The notes under the pieces are model-generated. The model saw only the letters and a program-made list of their open reading frames with translations, was not told where the DNA came from and searched no databases. Source: Clostridia bacterium (GTDB taxonomy: Bacteria > Bacillota > Clostridia > Oscillospirales > Acutalibacteraceae). From it: a stretch of 64,000 nucleotides of DNA. Below are positions 1-6,870 of the stretch, in pieces. Position 1 is the stretch's first letter; each line of letters begins with the position of its first letter. The stretch spans positions 26,178 through 90,177 of the forward strand of contig JAFWYB010000025.1 in NCBI GenBank assembly GCA_017517865.1, given 5' to 3'. The translations under genes were made by a program, and so were the position numbers.

Positions 1-415
1 CCTTTATGGCAACAAAACCGTCTTTTATGTCAATTCCTACGGCGATTTTTTCACCGTACTTTTCAACTGCTTCTTTTACAAAGCCTTCTTGAGTAACAGC
101 GGCGGTACCCAGAATCACACGGTCAATGCCGGCGCTTATGTATTTTTCTATGGTTTCAAGGCTTCTGATTCCTCCGCCTATTTCACAGAAAAGACCAGTG
201 GTCCTTTTTATTGCACATACTGTTTCAAGGTTAGGAGTATTACCCTCCTTTGCACCCTCAAGGTCAACGAGATGTATTCTTTCAGCACCGCTTTTAAGAA
301 AATCCTCTGCAACCTCTACGGGGTTTTCGCTGTATACGGTCATTTGGCTGTAATCGCCCTTATAAAGGCGTACCGCCTTGCCTCCGAATAAATCAATAGC
401 AGGATAAATCAGCAT
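1..415 (-). CDS. hisA: HisA, phosphoribosylformimino-AICAR-P isomerase (partial)
   Basis: HisA isomerises ProFAR to PRFAR in histidine synthesis. Reading the minus strand from the ATG at 415 gives a protein opening MLIYPAIDLFGGKAVRL, the standard HisA start with the catalytic Asp in PAIDL, followed by a TIM-barrel segment with EIGGGIR and VILGTAA phosphate-binding motifs. Only about the first 138 residues lie in the window; the C-terminal part continues past base 1. Its start overlaps the hisH stop by 7 nt, so it is translated as part of the his operon. No RBS-independent signal is needed. Identification is firm; only the 3' end is unknown. Confidence 0.95.
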   Translation of the reverse strand, partial: MLIYPAIDLFGGKAVRLYKGDYSQMTVYSENPVEVAEDFLKSGAERIHLVDLEGAKEGNTPNLETVCAIKRTTGLFCEIGGGIRSLETIEKYISAGIDRVILGTAAVTQEGFVKEAVEKYGEKIAVGIDIKDGFVAIK

Positions 416-1038
416 AAATCTTCCTCCTTCATGTCAACGAATGCCTTGAGGATGGCAAGTCCTGTTTTGCCGCTCTTTTCGGGGTGAAACTGGCAGCCGT
501 AAACATTTTTATCCGCAACTGCGGCAGTAAGCTCTGCACCGTATTCGGAAACAGCTATAACAGACTCATCGCAGTCGCAAGCGTAGTAGGAATGTACGAA
601 ATAAACGCAATCGCCCTCGTTTATGTATCTGAAAAGGGGATTGTTGCCGTTTCTGAAAAGAAGGGGATTCCAGCCGATATGAGGAATTTTGAGGTCGGCG
701 GGAATAACGTCACTTATGGATTTAACCGAGCCCTTTATGAGCCCGAGACCCTCGTGTTCGCCGTATTCATAGCTTTTATCAAAAAGAAGCTGCATTCCGA
801 GGCAGATTCCCATAAGGGGCTTACCTTCGGCGGCAAGCTCCTTGATAACAGTATCCAGACCCGAGTCGCGCAGTTTTTTTGCCGCATCCTCAAAGGCACC
901 CACACCGGGTAGAATGATTTTATCGGCTTTTCTTAAAACCTCACTGTCATCGGTAACCGTTACCTCGGCACCGATGGCGGCAAAGGAGCTTTTGAGTGAG
1001 AAAAGATTTCCCACACCGTAATCAACTATGGCAATCAT
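409..1038 (-). CDS. hisH: HisH, glutamine amidotransferase subunit of IGP synthase
   Basis: HisH hydrolyses glutamine and passes ammonia to HisF, which makes imidazole glycerol phosphate and AICAR. At 209 residues it has normal length for a class I glutaminase. The nucleophile is Cys79 in GICLGMQ, and His185 and Glu187 in QFHPEKSG complete the catalytic triad; the oxyanion-strand motif PGVGAF is at about 44-49. The start codon shares one base with the hisB stop (TAATG), and the 3' end overlaps hisA by 7 nt, a sign of translational coupling. hisF is not in the window and should lie beyond hisA to the left. Confidence 0.96.
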   Translation of the reverse strand: MIAIVDYGVGNLFSLKSSFAAIGAEVTVTDDSEVLRKADKIILPGVGAFEDAAKKLRDSGLDTVIKELAAEGKPLMGICLGMQLLFDKSYEYGEHEGLGLIKGSVKSISDVIPADLKIPHIGWNPLLFRNGNNPLFRYINEGDCVYFVHSYYACDCDESVIAVSEYGAELTAAVADKNVYGCQFHPEKSGKTGLAILKAFVDMKEEDLC

Positions 1039-1625
1039 TATAAAACACCTTTCGTAGATAAAACATCCTGTGAAAATTCACTGTCTATTTTACATGCCTT
1101 TCTGAAGCTGTGTCCGACGGACTTGAAGACACCCTCGATTATATGATGTGAGTTTGTGCCTGCAAGCTGTCTTATATGAAGGGTGCATTCGGCGTTTCTT
1201 ATAAAACCGAGCCAGAATTCCTCAACAAGCTCTGTATCAAAGGTGCCTACCTTTTCGGTAGGGATATCCATGCTGTAACCGAGGTAGCCTCTGCCTGAGA
1301 AGTCAACAGCCGAAAGAATGAGAGCCTCGTCCATCGGAAGAATCATACTGCCGTAGCGGACGATTCCCTTTTTATCTGCGAGAGCCTCCTTAAAGGCGAT
1401 ACCGAGGGAAATACCGATATCTTCTACGGTGTGGTGGTCGTCGACGTGAGTGTCGCCGATACACTTTACCGTAAGGTCAAATCTTCCGTGCTTTGCAAAA
1501 AGGGTAAGCATATGGTCAAGAAAGCCGCAGCCTGAATCAATATTGCTCTTACCGCTTCCGTCTATGTTGAGAGTGAGAGAAATATCGGTTTCTCCCGTTT
1601 TTCTTTTTATTTCTGCCGTTCTCAT
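1038..1625 (-). CDS. hisB: HisB, imidazoleglycerol-phosphate dehydratase
   Basis: This enzyme dehydrates imidazole glycerol phosphate to imidazole acetol phosphate. At 195 residues it is the monofunctional dehydratase, without the HAD phosphatase domain found in enterobacterial HisB, so histidinol phosphatase must be supplied by another gene. The manganese-binding repeats are visible: HHTVED at 64-69 and SHHIIEG at about 159-165, the two halves of the duplicated IGPD fold. The gene overlaps hisC by 4 nt at its start (ATGA) and touches hisH at its end, in line with a single polycistronic transcript. Confidence 0.96.
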   Translation of the reverse strand: MRTAEIKRKTGETDISLTLNIDGSGKSNIDSGCGFLDHMLTLFAKHGRFDLTVKCIGDTHVDDHHTVEDIGISLGIAFKEALADKKGIVRYGSMILPMDEALILSAVDFSGRGYLGYSMDIPTEKVGTFDTELVEEFWLGFIRNAECTLHIRQLAGTNSHHIIEGVFKSVGHSFRKACKIDSEFSQDVLSTKGVL

Positions 1626-2689
1626 AAAATTTCCTCCAGAACTTCCTTTAAGGTGTCGATGAATACCTGCATCTGCTCCTTACTGCCTACTGTTATGCGG
1701 TTGTAATCGCAAAGCCTTGCAGAGTCAAAGTGGCGCACAAGAACGCCCTTTTCCTTAAGCTTCAGGTATATTTTCTTGCCGTCAGCTTCGCTGTGCTTTG
1801 CGAATATGAAATTCGCCTTTGACTCAGTGAAGGTAAAGCCCATTTCGGCGAGCTTTTCGGTGGTCCACTGTCTGTTTTCTGCAATTTTAAGGCAGTTTTC
1901 TTTCATATACTCATCATCGAGAAGTGTGCCTACGCCTGCCGCCATTGTCATACTGTTGACGTTATAGGGGTTGGTGGAATATTTGACCGTATTCATATCG
2001 GCTATAAGCTCCTTCGAGGCGATGCCGAAGCCGAGTCTTCCGCCTGCAAGAGAGCGGGATTTTGAAAATGTCTGAGTGACAATGAGGTTAGAATACTTAT
2101 GTATAAGAGGTACAACACTTTCCGCACCGAAATCAACATAAGCCTCGTCGATGATAACAACACCGTCGGGGTTTGAGGCCACAATTCTTTCAATATCGGT
2201 AACGCTCAGAGCAATACCTGTGGGAGCATTGGGATTAGCAAGGAAAATAGTCTTGTTTATACCGATGTAATCCTCAACATTAACGGTAAAATCCTCATTA
2301 AGAGGGATTTTTTCATAAGGTACGCCGTTGAGATCGGCAAAAACCGAATAGAAGCCGTAGGTTATGTCAGGAAAAACTGCGGGGTGCTCATTGTCGCAGA
2401 ATGCCATAAAGGCAAAGTTGAGAATTTCATCTGAGCCGTTAGTGAAAAGAATTTCATCTTTTTCTATACCGAAATAATCTGCGGCGGTTTTAACCAGTTC
2501 GCGGCATTCGGGGTCTGAATAAAGCTGTAATTTCTTTGCTTTTTCGGTGGCATATTCAACTGCCTTAGCCGAAGGCGGAAAAGGCGACTCGTTGGTGTTG
2601 AGCTTTACATACTGTGTGTCCTTGGGCTGTTCACCGGGAGTATATGGTATAAGATTTTTATATTTTGAACTGAAAAAACGACTCATCAA
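1622..2689 (-). CDS. hisC: HisC, histidinol-phosphate aminotransferase
   Basis: PLP-dependent class II aminotransferase converting imidazole acetol phosphate and glutamate to histidinol phosphate. The 355-residue length is typical. The Schiff-base lysine is Lys210 in TFSKSRSLAGGR, preceded by the PLP-ring contacts in ANPNAPTG (about 151-158) and DEAYVDF (Asp181, Tyr184). The N-terminal LNTNESPFPPS matches the family substrate-binding loop. It overlaps hisD by 4 nt upstream and hisB by 4 nt downstream. Related aminotransferases exist, but position between hisD and hisB settles the role. Confidence 0.95.
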   Translation of the reverse strand: MMSRFFSSKYKNLIPYTPGEQPKDTQYVKLNTNESPFPPSAKAVEYATEKAKKLQLYSDPECRELVKTAADYFGIEKDEILFTNGSDEILNFAFMAFCDNEHPAVFPDITYGFYSVFADLNGVPYEKIPLNEDFTVNVEDYIGINKTIFLANPNAPTGIALSVTDIERIVASNPDGVVIIDEAYVDFGAESVVPLIHKYSNLIVTQTFSKSRSLAGGRLGFGIASKELIADMNTVKYSTNPYNVNSMTMAAGVGTLLDDEYMKENCLKIAENRQWTTEKLAEMGFTFTESKANFIFAKHSEADGKKIYLKLKEKGVLVRHFDSARLCDYNRITVGSKEQMQVFIDTLKEVLEEIL

Positions 2690-3963
2690 TCTTCCTCCGT
2701 ACGGATAACTGCACTTCTTGCGTGGGCGGTAAGACCTTCCTTTTCTGCAAAGAAGGCGACGTCCCCGGCAACTCTTGAAAGTGCATCGCGTGTGTAATAG
2801 GTATACTGTGTCTTTTTTACGAAATCGTCAACTGAAAGGGGACTGGAAAATTTTGCCGTACCACTTGTGGGTAAGGTGTGGTTGGGGCCTGCAAAGTAGT
2901 CGCCGAGAGCCTCGGGGCAGTTTCTGCCCATAAAGACTGAGCCTGCGTGACGGATGCTGTCAAGGTAGTCAAAGGGGTTATCCACACAAAGCTCAAGGTG
3001 CTCGGGTGCAATTTCATTTGCAATTTCAATGGCCTGCATAAGGTCATCGGCTACGATGATTTTGCCGTTGTTGTCTATTGAAGCTCTTGCAATTTCTGAA
3101 CGTAAAAGCTCGGGAATCTGCCTTTCAAGCTCTTCACTTACCCTCTCGGCAAGAAGGGGACAGTCTGTTACAAGTACAGCGCTTGCCATTTTATCGTGCT
3201 CAGCCTGAGAAAGCAGGTCAGCAGCAATATGTCGAGGATTCGATTTGCCGTCTGCAACTATTAAGATTTCACTGGGACCTGCTATCATATCGATAGAAAC
3301 CTGACCGAAAACCTGTTTTTTTGCCTCTGCAACAAATGCGTTGCCGGGGCCGACGATTTTATCAACCTTAGGTACGCTTTGAGTACCGTAGGCGAGGGCG
3401 GCAACAGCCTGAGCTCCGCCGAGCTTGAATATCTTATCAATGCCTGCGATTTTTGCAGCGGCAAGAATGACCGGATTAACCTTACCGTCCTTGCCCGGGG
3501 GAGTAACCATAACCACCTCACGGCATCCTGCAATTTTTGCGGGTATTGAATCCATAAGCACCGTTGAGGGGTAAGCGGCAGTGCCTCCCGGCACGTAAAG
3601 ACCTGCTCTGTCAACGGGAATAACCTTCTGACCGATAACTATACCGTCCTCGTCGTTGATTATAAAGCTGTTACGCACCTGCTTTTCGTGAAATTTACGT
3701 ATATTTGACGCGGCCTTTCTGAGAATCTCAATGAATTCCGGCTCTACGCTTGAGAAGGCCTCTTCAATTTCCTCTTCACTTACGAGAAGGGAGGTGAGCT
3801 TTGCCTTGTCAAATTTTTCGCAGTATTCATAAAGCGCGGCGTCGCCTTTTTTTCTTACGTTGTAAATTATATCGGTTACAATATCCTCCACGTTGAGTGT
3901 TGGCTCAACTCTTGCGAAAACATCCTCGGGAGAAACCTCCGAAAATTTCATTATCCTTATCAT
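2686..3963 (-). CDS. hisD: HisD, histidinol dehydrogenase
   Basis: Oxidises L-histidinol to L-histidine in two NAD-dependent steps, the last reactions of the pathway. The 425-residue protein contains the zinc-ligand segments LLSQAEHD and GPNHTLPTSG, the substrate-binding SEILIVAD and the C-terminal HARS motif common to the family. Start chosen at the ATG at 3963, which overlaps the hisG stop by 4 nt (ATGA); its Shine-Dalgarno must lie inside hisG. No domain is missing and no odd features were seen. Confidence 0.96.
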   Translation of the reverse strand: MIRIMKFSEVSPEDVFARVEPTLNVEDIVTDIIYNVRKKGDAALYEYCEKFDKAKLTSLLVSEEEIEEAFSSVEPEFIEILRKAASNIRKFHEKQVRNSFIINDEDGIVIGQKVIPVDRAGLYVPGGTAAYPSTVLMDSIPAKIAGCREVVMVTPPGKDGKVNPVILAAAKIAGIDKIFKLGGAQAVAALAYGTQSVPKVDKIVGPGNAFVAEAKKQVFGQVSIDMIAGPSEILIVADGKSNPRHIAADLLSQAEHDKMASAVLVTDCPLLAERVSEELERQIPELLRSEIARASIDNNGKIIVADDLMQAIEIANEIAPEHLELCVDNPFDYLDSIRHAGSVFMGRNCPEALGDYFAGPNHTLPTSGTAKFSSPLSVDDFVKKTQYTYYTRDALSRVAGDVAFFAEKEGLTAHARSAVIRTEED

Positions 3964-4598
3964 TTGTCTGCCTCCGTCTGAGCGGCAATTTCGCTCACGA
4001 TTTTTTCAATGCTTTCAGCTTTGAATCTGAAGCTCGTTTTATTGGCTATAAGTCTTGCACTTATGGGGACTATTGTTTCAAAAACTTCAAGGTTGTTTTC
4101 TTTGAGGGTTGTACCTGTTTCCACGATATCCACAATGACGTCCGAAAGGTCGAGTATGGGTGCAATCTCTATTGAGCCGTTAAGATGAATTATATCAATA
4201 TCTCTGCCTTTAGAAAGATAATACTGACTTGCTATGTTGGTAAACTTTGTGGCAACTCTGAGAGTGCGCTGGTTGTCGTCACGGAAATCCTTCTTTGCGG
4301 CAACAGCCATACGGCATTTGCCTATATCGAGGTCGAGAAGCTCGTAAACATCGGGCTCATATTCAAGCAATATATCCTTACCTGCAACGCCTACGTCCGC
4401 GGCACCTCTTTCAACGTATATCGCAACGTCAGATGGCTTGACCCAGAAATAGCGTACGCCTATTTCTTCGTTTTCGAAAATAAGCTTACGGTTGTTTTCT
4501 TTTATTGAGGGACACTCGAAGCCTGCTTTTTCAAACATGGCATATACCTTTTCACCGAGACGTCCCTTGGGCAGGGCAACGTTAAGCATTTTTTTCAT
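3960..4598 (-). CDS. hisG: HisG, ATP phosphoribosyltransferase catalytic subunit (short form)
   Basis: Catalyses the first committed step, joining ATP and PRPP to phosphoribosyl-ATP. At 212 residues this is the short HisG lacking the C-terminal ACT-like regulatory domain of the long form, so it needs HisZ for activity and feedback by histidine. Visible motifs are the opening NVALPKGRLGE, GVAGKDIL, and DVIVDIVETGTTLKEN, the PRPP loop. The start lies inside the end of hisZ (17-nt overlap), which supports co-production of the two subunits. Confidence 0.96.
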   Translation of the reverse strand: MKKMLNVALPKGRLGEKVYAMFEKAGFECPSIKENNRKLIFENEEIGVRYFWVKPSDVAIYVERGAADVGVAGKDILLEYEPDVYELLDLDIGKCRMAVAAKKDFRDDNQRTLRVATKFTNIASQYYLSKGRDIDIIHLNGSIEIAPILDLSDVIVDIVETGTTLKENNLEVFETIVPISARLIANKTSFRFKAESIEKIVSEIAAQTEADK

Positions 4599-5706
4599 CT
4601 GAGTTCACCTCGCAGTTACTGAGTCTTACGGCTGCTCTGTATTTTATATCCTCAGGGATTTTTTTACAAGCGAGCACCGAGCTTCCGTTTACGGATAAGG
4701 CCTTTAGTGTGGCGCTTACGGCTGAGGGAGCATCGCTGTCACCGTAAATAAGAATAGTGTCAACATCATATTCTTTTGCAGACGTGCCGAGCCTTTCAAG
4801 GGTGTCAAGATATACGGCAAAGCCTATTGCTCCGGATTTGCGCTTCATTCTGTTCATGAGCCTGTCATACTGACCGCCTGAAACAACACTGGAGGGTATA
4901 CCCTCTATATAGCCCTTGAAAACTATGCCGTTATAGTATTTCATATCGTCCACTACCGAAAAATCAATGCGGAGCATATCCTTTATATCCTCGTCAACGC
5001 CGTCTATTATTTCTCTTAACTGCTTTATGGGCGAAAGGTCCGTTCTGCCGTTAAGAGAAGCCTCAAGGCGGGGGAGTACCTCATCGGGTCTGCCGCAGGT
5101 CGTGATAAGGAGCCTTATCAACTCTGTCTTTTCTTCGTCAACTCCGAGAGAAGAGCATACCCGCTTAAGCTCGTGAGCGTTTTTTTCGCTTATACACTTT
5201 ATAATCTCTTTTTTGCCGTATTCGTCAACGCCTAAGCTGTCGGTGATATCACCGATGAGCTTAAGGTGAGAAATATCAAGCACGGAGCTTTCAGAAACGG
5301 TTCTGAGGCTCTTGGCCGCAAGGGAAACGACCTCGCAGATATTGTAATTGTCTATGTCACCGAAGCATTCAAGACCGGTCTGCATAATTTCCTTGAAGGC
5401 GTGACTTCCTTTTGAAATTCTGTAAACATTTTCGTTATAGTAAACCTTCTGCACACAGTCGGGAAGGTCCTTGAGATTTTTTATAATGGAAAGGGTTACG
5501 TCGGGCTTGAGAGCCATAAGCTTGCCGTTTGTGTCGGTAAAGGTTATAACGCTGTCTGAAATAAGAAAATCCTTATTTCGGGCGTAGAGGTCATATTCCT
5601 CAAATTTGCTCATTTTATACTGGCTGTAGCCTCTTTCTCTGTAAAGTGAACGAAGAGCAAAGATTACCTTTTCGTTAAAGCTTAAAGACGATTCGTTCAG
5701 ATTCAT
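4582..5706 (-). CDS. hisZ: HisZ, ATP phosphoribosyltransferase regulatory subunit
   Basis: A class II histidyl-tRNA-synthetase paralogue that forms a hetero-octamer with short HisG and provides histidine feedback. At 374 residues it has the catalytic-core fold but only remnants of the HisRS motifs; a segment KPDVTLSIIK corresponds to the HisZ motif 2 region and VVSGGQYDRL to motif 3. The anticodon-binding domain is reduced. Start at 5706 is preceded by AGGAGG with 8-nt spacing and lies 3 nt after the yerC stop. A true HisRS would be about 420 residues with an intact C-terminal domain. Confidence 0.92.
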   Translation of the reverse strand: MNLNESSLSFNEKVIFALRSLYRERGYSQYKMSKFEEYDLYARNKDFLISDSVITFTDTNGKLMALKPDVTLSIIKNLKDLPDCVQKVYYNENVYRISKGSHAFKEIMQTGLECFGDIDNYNICEVVSLAAKSLRTVSESSVLDISHLKLIGDITDSLGVDEYGKKEIIKCISEKNAHELKRVCSSLGVDEEKTELIRLLITTCGRPDEVLPRLEASLNGRTDLSPIKQLREIIDGVDEDIKDMLRIDFSVVDDMKYYNGIVFKGYIEGIPSSVVSGGQYDRLMNRMKRKSGAIGFAVYLDTLERLGTSAKEYDVDTILIYGDSDAPSAVSATLKALSVNGSSVLACKKIPEDIKYRAAVRLSNCEVNSDEKNA

Positions 5707-5709
5707 CGC

Positions 5710-6000
5710 TTAATCCTCCTTGATGCCGAGTCTTTCAATAGCGGTTTTATAGCCTCCGCTGCCGTATTTAAGACATCTTCCCACGCGTACAACGGTGGCG
5801 GTGCTGACATCGGCCTTTTCCGCTATGGTCTGATAGTTGTGACCCTGAGAAATCAGAATGGCAGTATCAAGACGCTGAGCCATATTCTGTATTTCTTTTA
5901 TAGTACATATATCTTCAAAATACTTATAGCATTCTTCGACAGACTTCAAGTTTAATATACTTTCGAAGAATCTGTCAATAGATGGGGAAGAAAAATTCAT
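5710..6000 (-). CDS. yerC: YerC/HisR-type TrpR-family transcriptional regulator
   Basis: A 96-residue all-helical DNA-binding protein of the TrpR superfamily (YerC/YecD group). The helix-turn-helix is at QGHNYQTIAEKADVSTATV, with a typical family C-terminus GSGGYKTAIERL. I chose the ATG at 6000 rather than an upstream in-frame codon at 6051 because a good GGAGGT site sits just before it and the longer version would overlap the promoter -10 region. It leads the his operon and is 3 nt from hisZ. YerC homologues have been proposed in the literature as histidine-responsive repressors (HisR) in Firmicutes, and the position here agrees with that role; ligand binding is not shown by the sequence. 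Confidence 0.9.
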   Translation of the reverse strand: MNFSSPSIDRFFESILNLKSVEECYKYFEDICTIKEIQNMAQRLDTAILISQGHNYQTIAEKADVSTATVVRVGRCLKYGSGGYKTAIERLGIKED

Positions 6001-6028
6001 AATAAATATACCTCCGAAGCAAATTGTT

Positions 6029-6062
6029 TTACTATGATAACACTTTAGCACGATAAAGTCAA
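6029..6062 (-). promoter_or_regulatory. his operon promoter overlapping two direct operator-like repeats
   Basis: On the minus strand a -35 TTGACT (6057-6062) and a -10 TATCAT (6034-6039) are separated by exactly 17 bp. Two 12-bp direct repeats, TTATCGTGCTAA (6045-6056) and TTATCATAGTAA (6029-6040), match at 9 of 12 positions, are 16 bp apart start to start, and cover the spacer and -10. The arrangement suits autorepression by the adjacent yerC product. Confidence 0.7.
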
Positions 6063-6174
6063 GCGATTTTTCTTAAAAAATCAGCATTTTTTATTTTCAG
6101 ACCCGAATTTTTAATGTTTTGAACCGTTAATATAATATAAAGTGATATAATTGTGACAAATTTTCGCAAAACTG

Positions 6175-6203
6175 TTGATTTATACAAACTGCTTTGTTAT
6201 AAT
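6175..6203 (+). promoter_or_regulatory. sigma-A-type promoter
   Basis: TTGATT (6175-6180), 17-bp spacer, TATAAT (6198-6203), reading right into the small ORF at 6252. It is divergent from the his promoter about 110 bp away. Confidence 0.7.
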
Positions 6204-6251
6204 ATGCTTGCTTAAGTTAAAAAAATTAACATAAATCAAAGGGTGTATTAT

Positions 6252-6431
6252 ATGAGTAAGGCTGAAAATAAAAACGAAGTTGAGCTCGGCATTTTATCTG
6301 AGAAGGAAAAAGAAATGCTTGATTTGTTTGATAATCTTGATACAAACGGCAGAATTGCCGCTATACACAGCTTTTACAGCCTTGTATGTTCGGATTTGCT
6401 TGAGAGTGAAGGTGAAAACGGCGATTCTTAA
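6252..6431 (+). CDS. small acidic protein of unknown function
   Basis: Not recognised. The 59-residue ORF begins at the ATG at 6252 behind AAAGGG with about 8-nt spacing and a consensus promoter at 6175-6203; a GTG at 6243 is in frame but lacks an RBS. The product is acidic and predicted largely helical (MLDLFDNLDTNGRIAAIHSF), without cysteines beyond one, signal peptide or membrane segment. The pattern resembles small soluble accessory or regulator proteins but no family is assigned. It stands alone between yerC and the alaS T-box. Confidence 0.55.
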   Translation: MSKAENKNEVELGILSEKEKEMLDLFDNLDTNGRIAAIHSFYSLVCSDLLESEGENGDS

Positions 6432-6548
6432 CGAAGTTACTTTTACAGATAATTTATTTCACAAAAATATGCCGTCAGCTTATGTGAAAATATAAAACAA
6501 ATTTAGTCTGCAGGTTACCTTTAAGTCTGCTGTGTGTTTAATTTTCTC

Positions 6549-6577
6549 TTGACATTCGTCAACGTATCTTGTAGAAT
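6549..6577 (+). promoter_or_regulatory. promoter of the alaS T-box transcript
   Basis: TTGACA (6549-6554), 17-bp spacer, TAGAAT (6572-6577). Transcription should start near 6584, at the 5' edge of the T-box leader. Confidence 0.75.
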
Positions 6578-6583
6578 AATCTT

Positions 6584-6822
6584 CGTTGTGAATATTATAA
6601 ATACTATGACAAGGGAAACATTTCCTGAGCTTTTATTCAGAGAGGAGCGGCGTTTGCTGAGAGTCGCCCTGAAAGCGGAAACTGTCGCTACCCTTACAGT
6701 TGAACCCGAAAGAGTATCCGTATTATCTGCGTTAAAGATTTGAGAGTGGTGCTTTACGGCACAATTCGGGTGGTACCGCGAGCTTAGCCTCGTCCTGAAA
6801 AAATCAGGACGGGGATTTTTTA
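6584..6822 (+). promoter_or_regulatory. T-box riboswitch (tRNA-Ala) of alaS
   Basis: A T-box leader senses uncharged tRNA and lets transcription continue when the amino acid is scarce. The T-box motif TTCGGGTGGTACCGCGAG is at 6765-6782 and would sit in the antiterminator. The competing terminator is an 11-bp stem (6788-6798 with 6804-6814) followed by ATTTTTTATT. Stem I can be closed by AAGGG (6611-6615) with CCCTT (6691-6695), leaving an internal loop with GCT (6687-6689) followed by A, a suitable alanine specifier codon. AGAGAG at about 6640 fits the usual stem I GA-rich motif. The specifier assignment agrees with the gene downstream but was folded by eye. Confidence 0.92.
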
Positions 6823-6870
6823 TTCTGCATTCAATATCAAAACTCCAACTATGAAAGGAACGTGTAAATT

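Noticed and set aside
484-912. 142-residue plus-strand frame opposite hisH
   Set aside because: Exact antisense shadow of a well-identified gene, no RBS, no family pattern.
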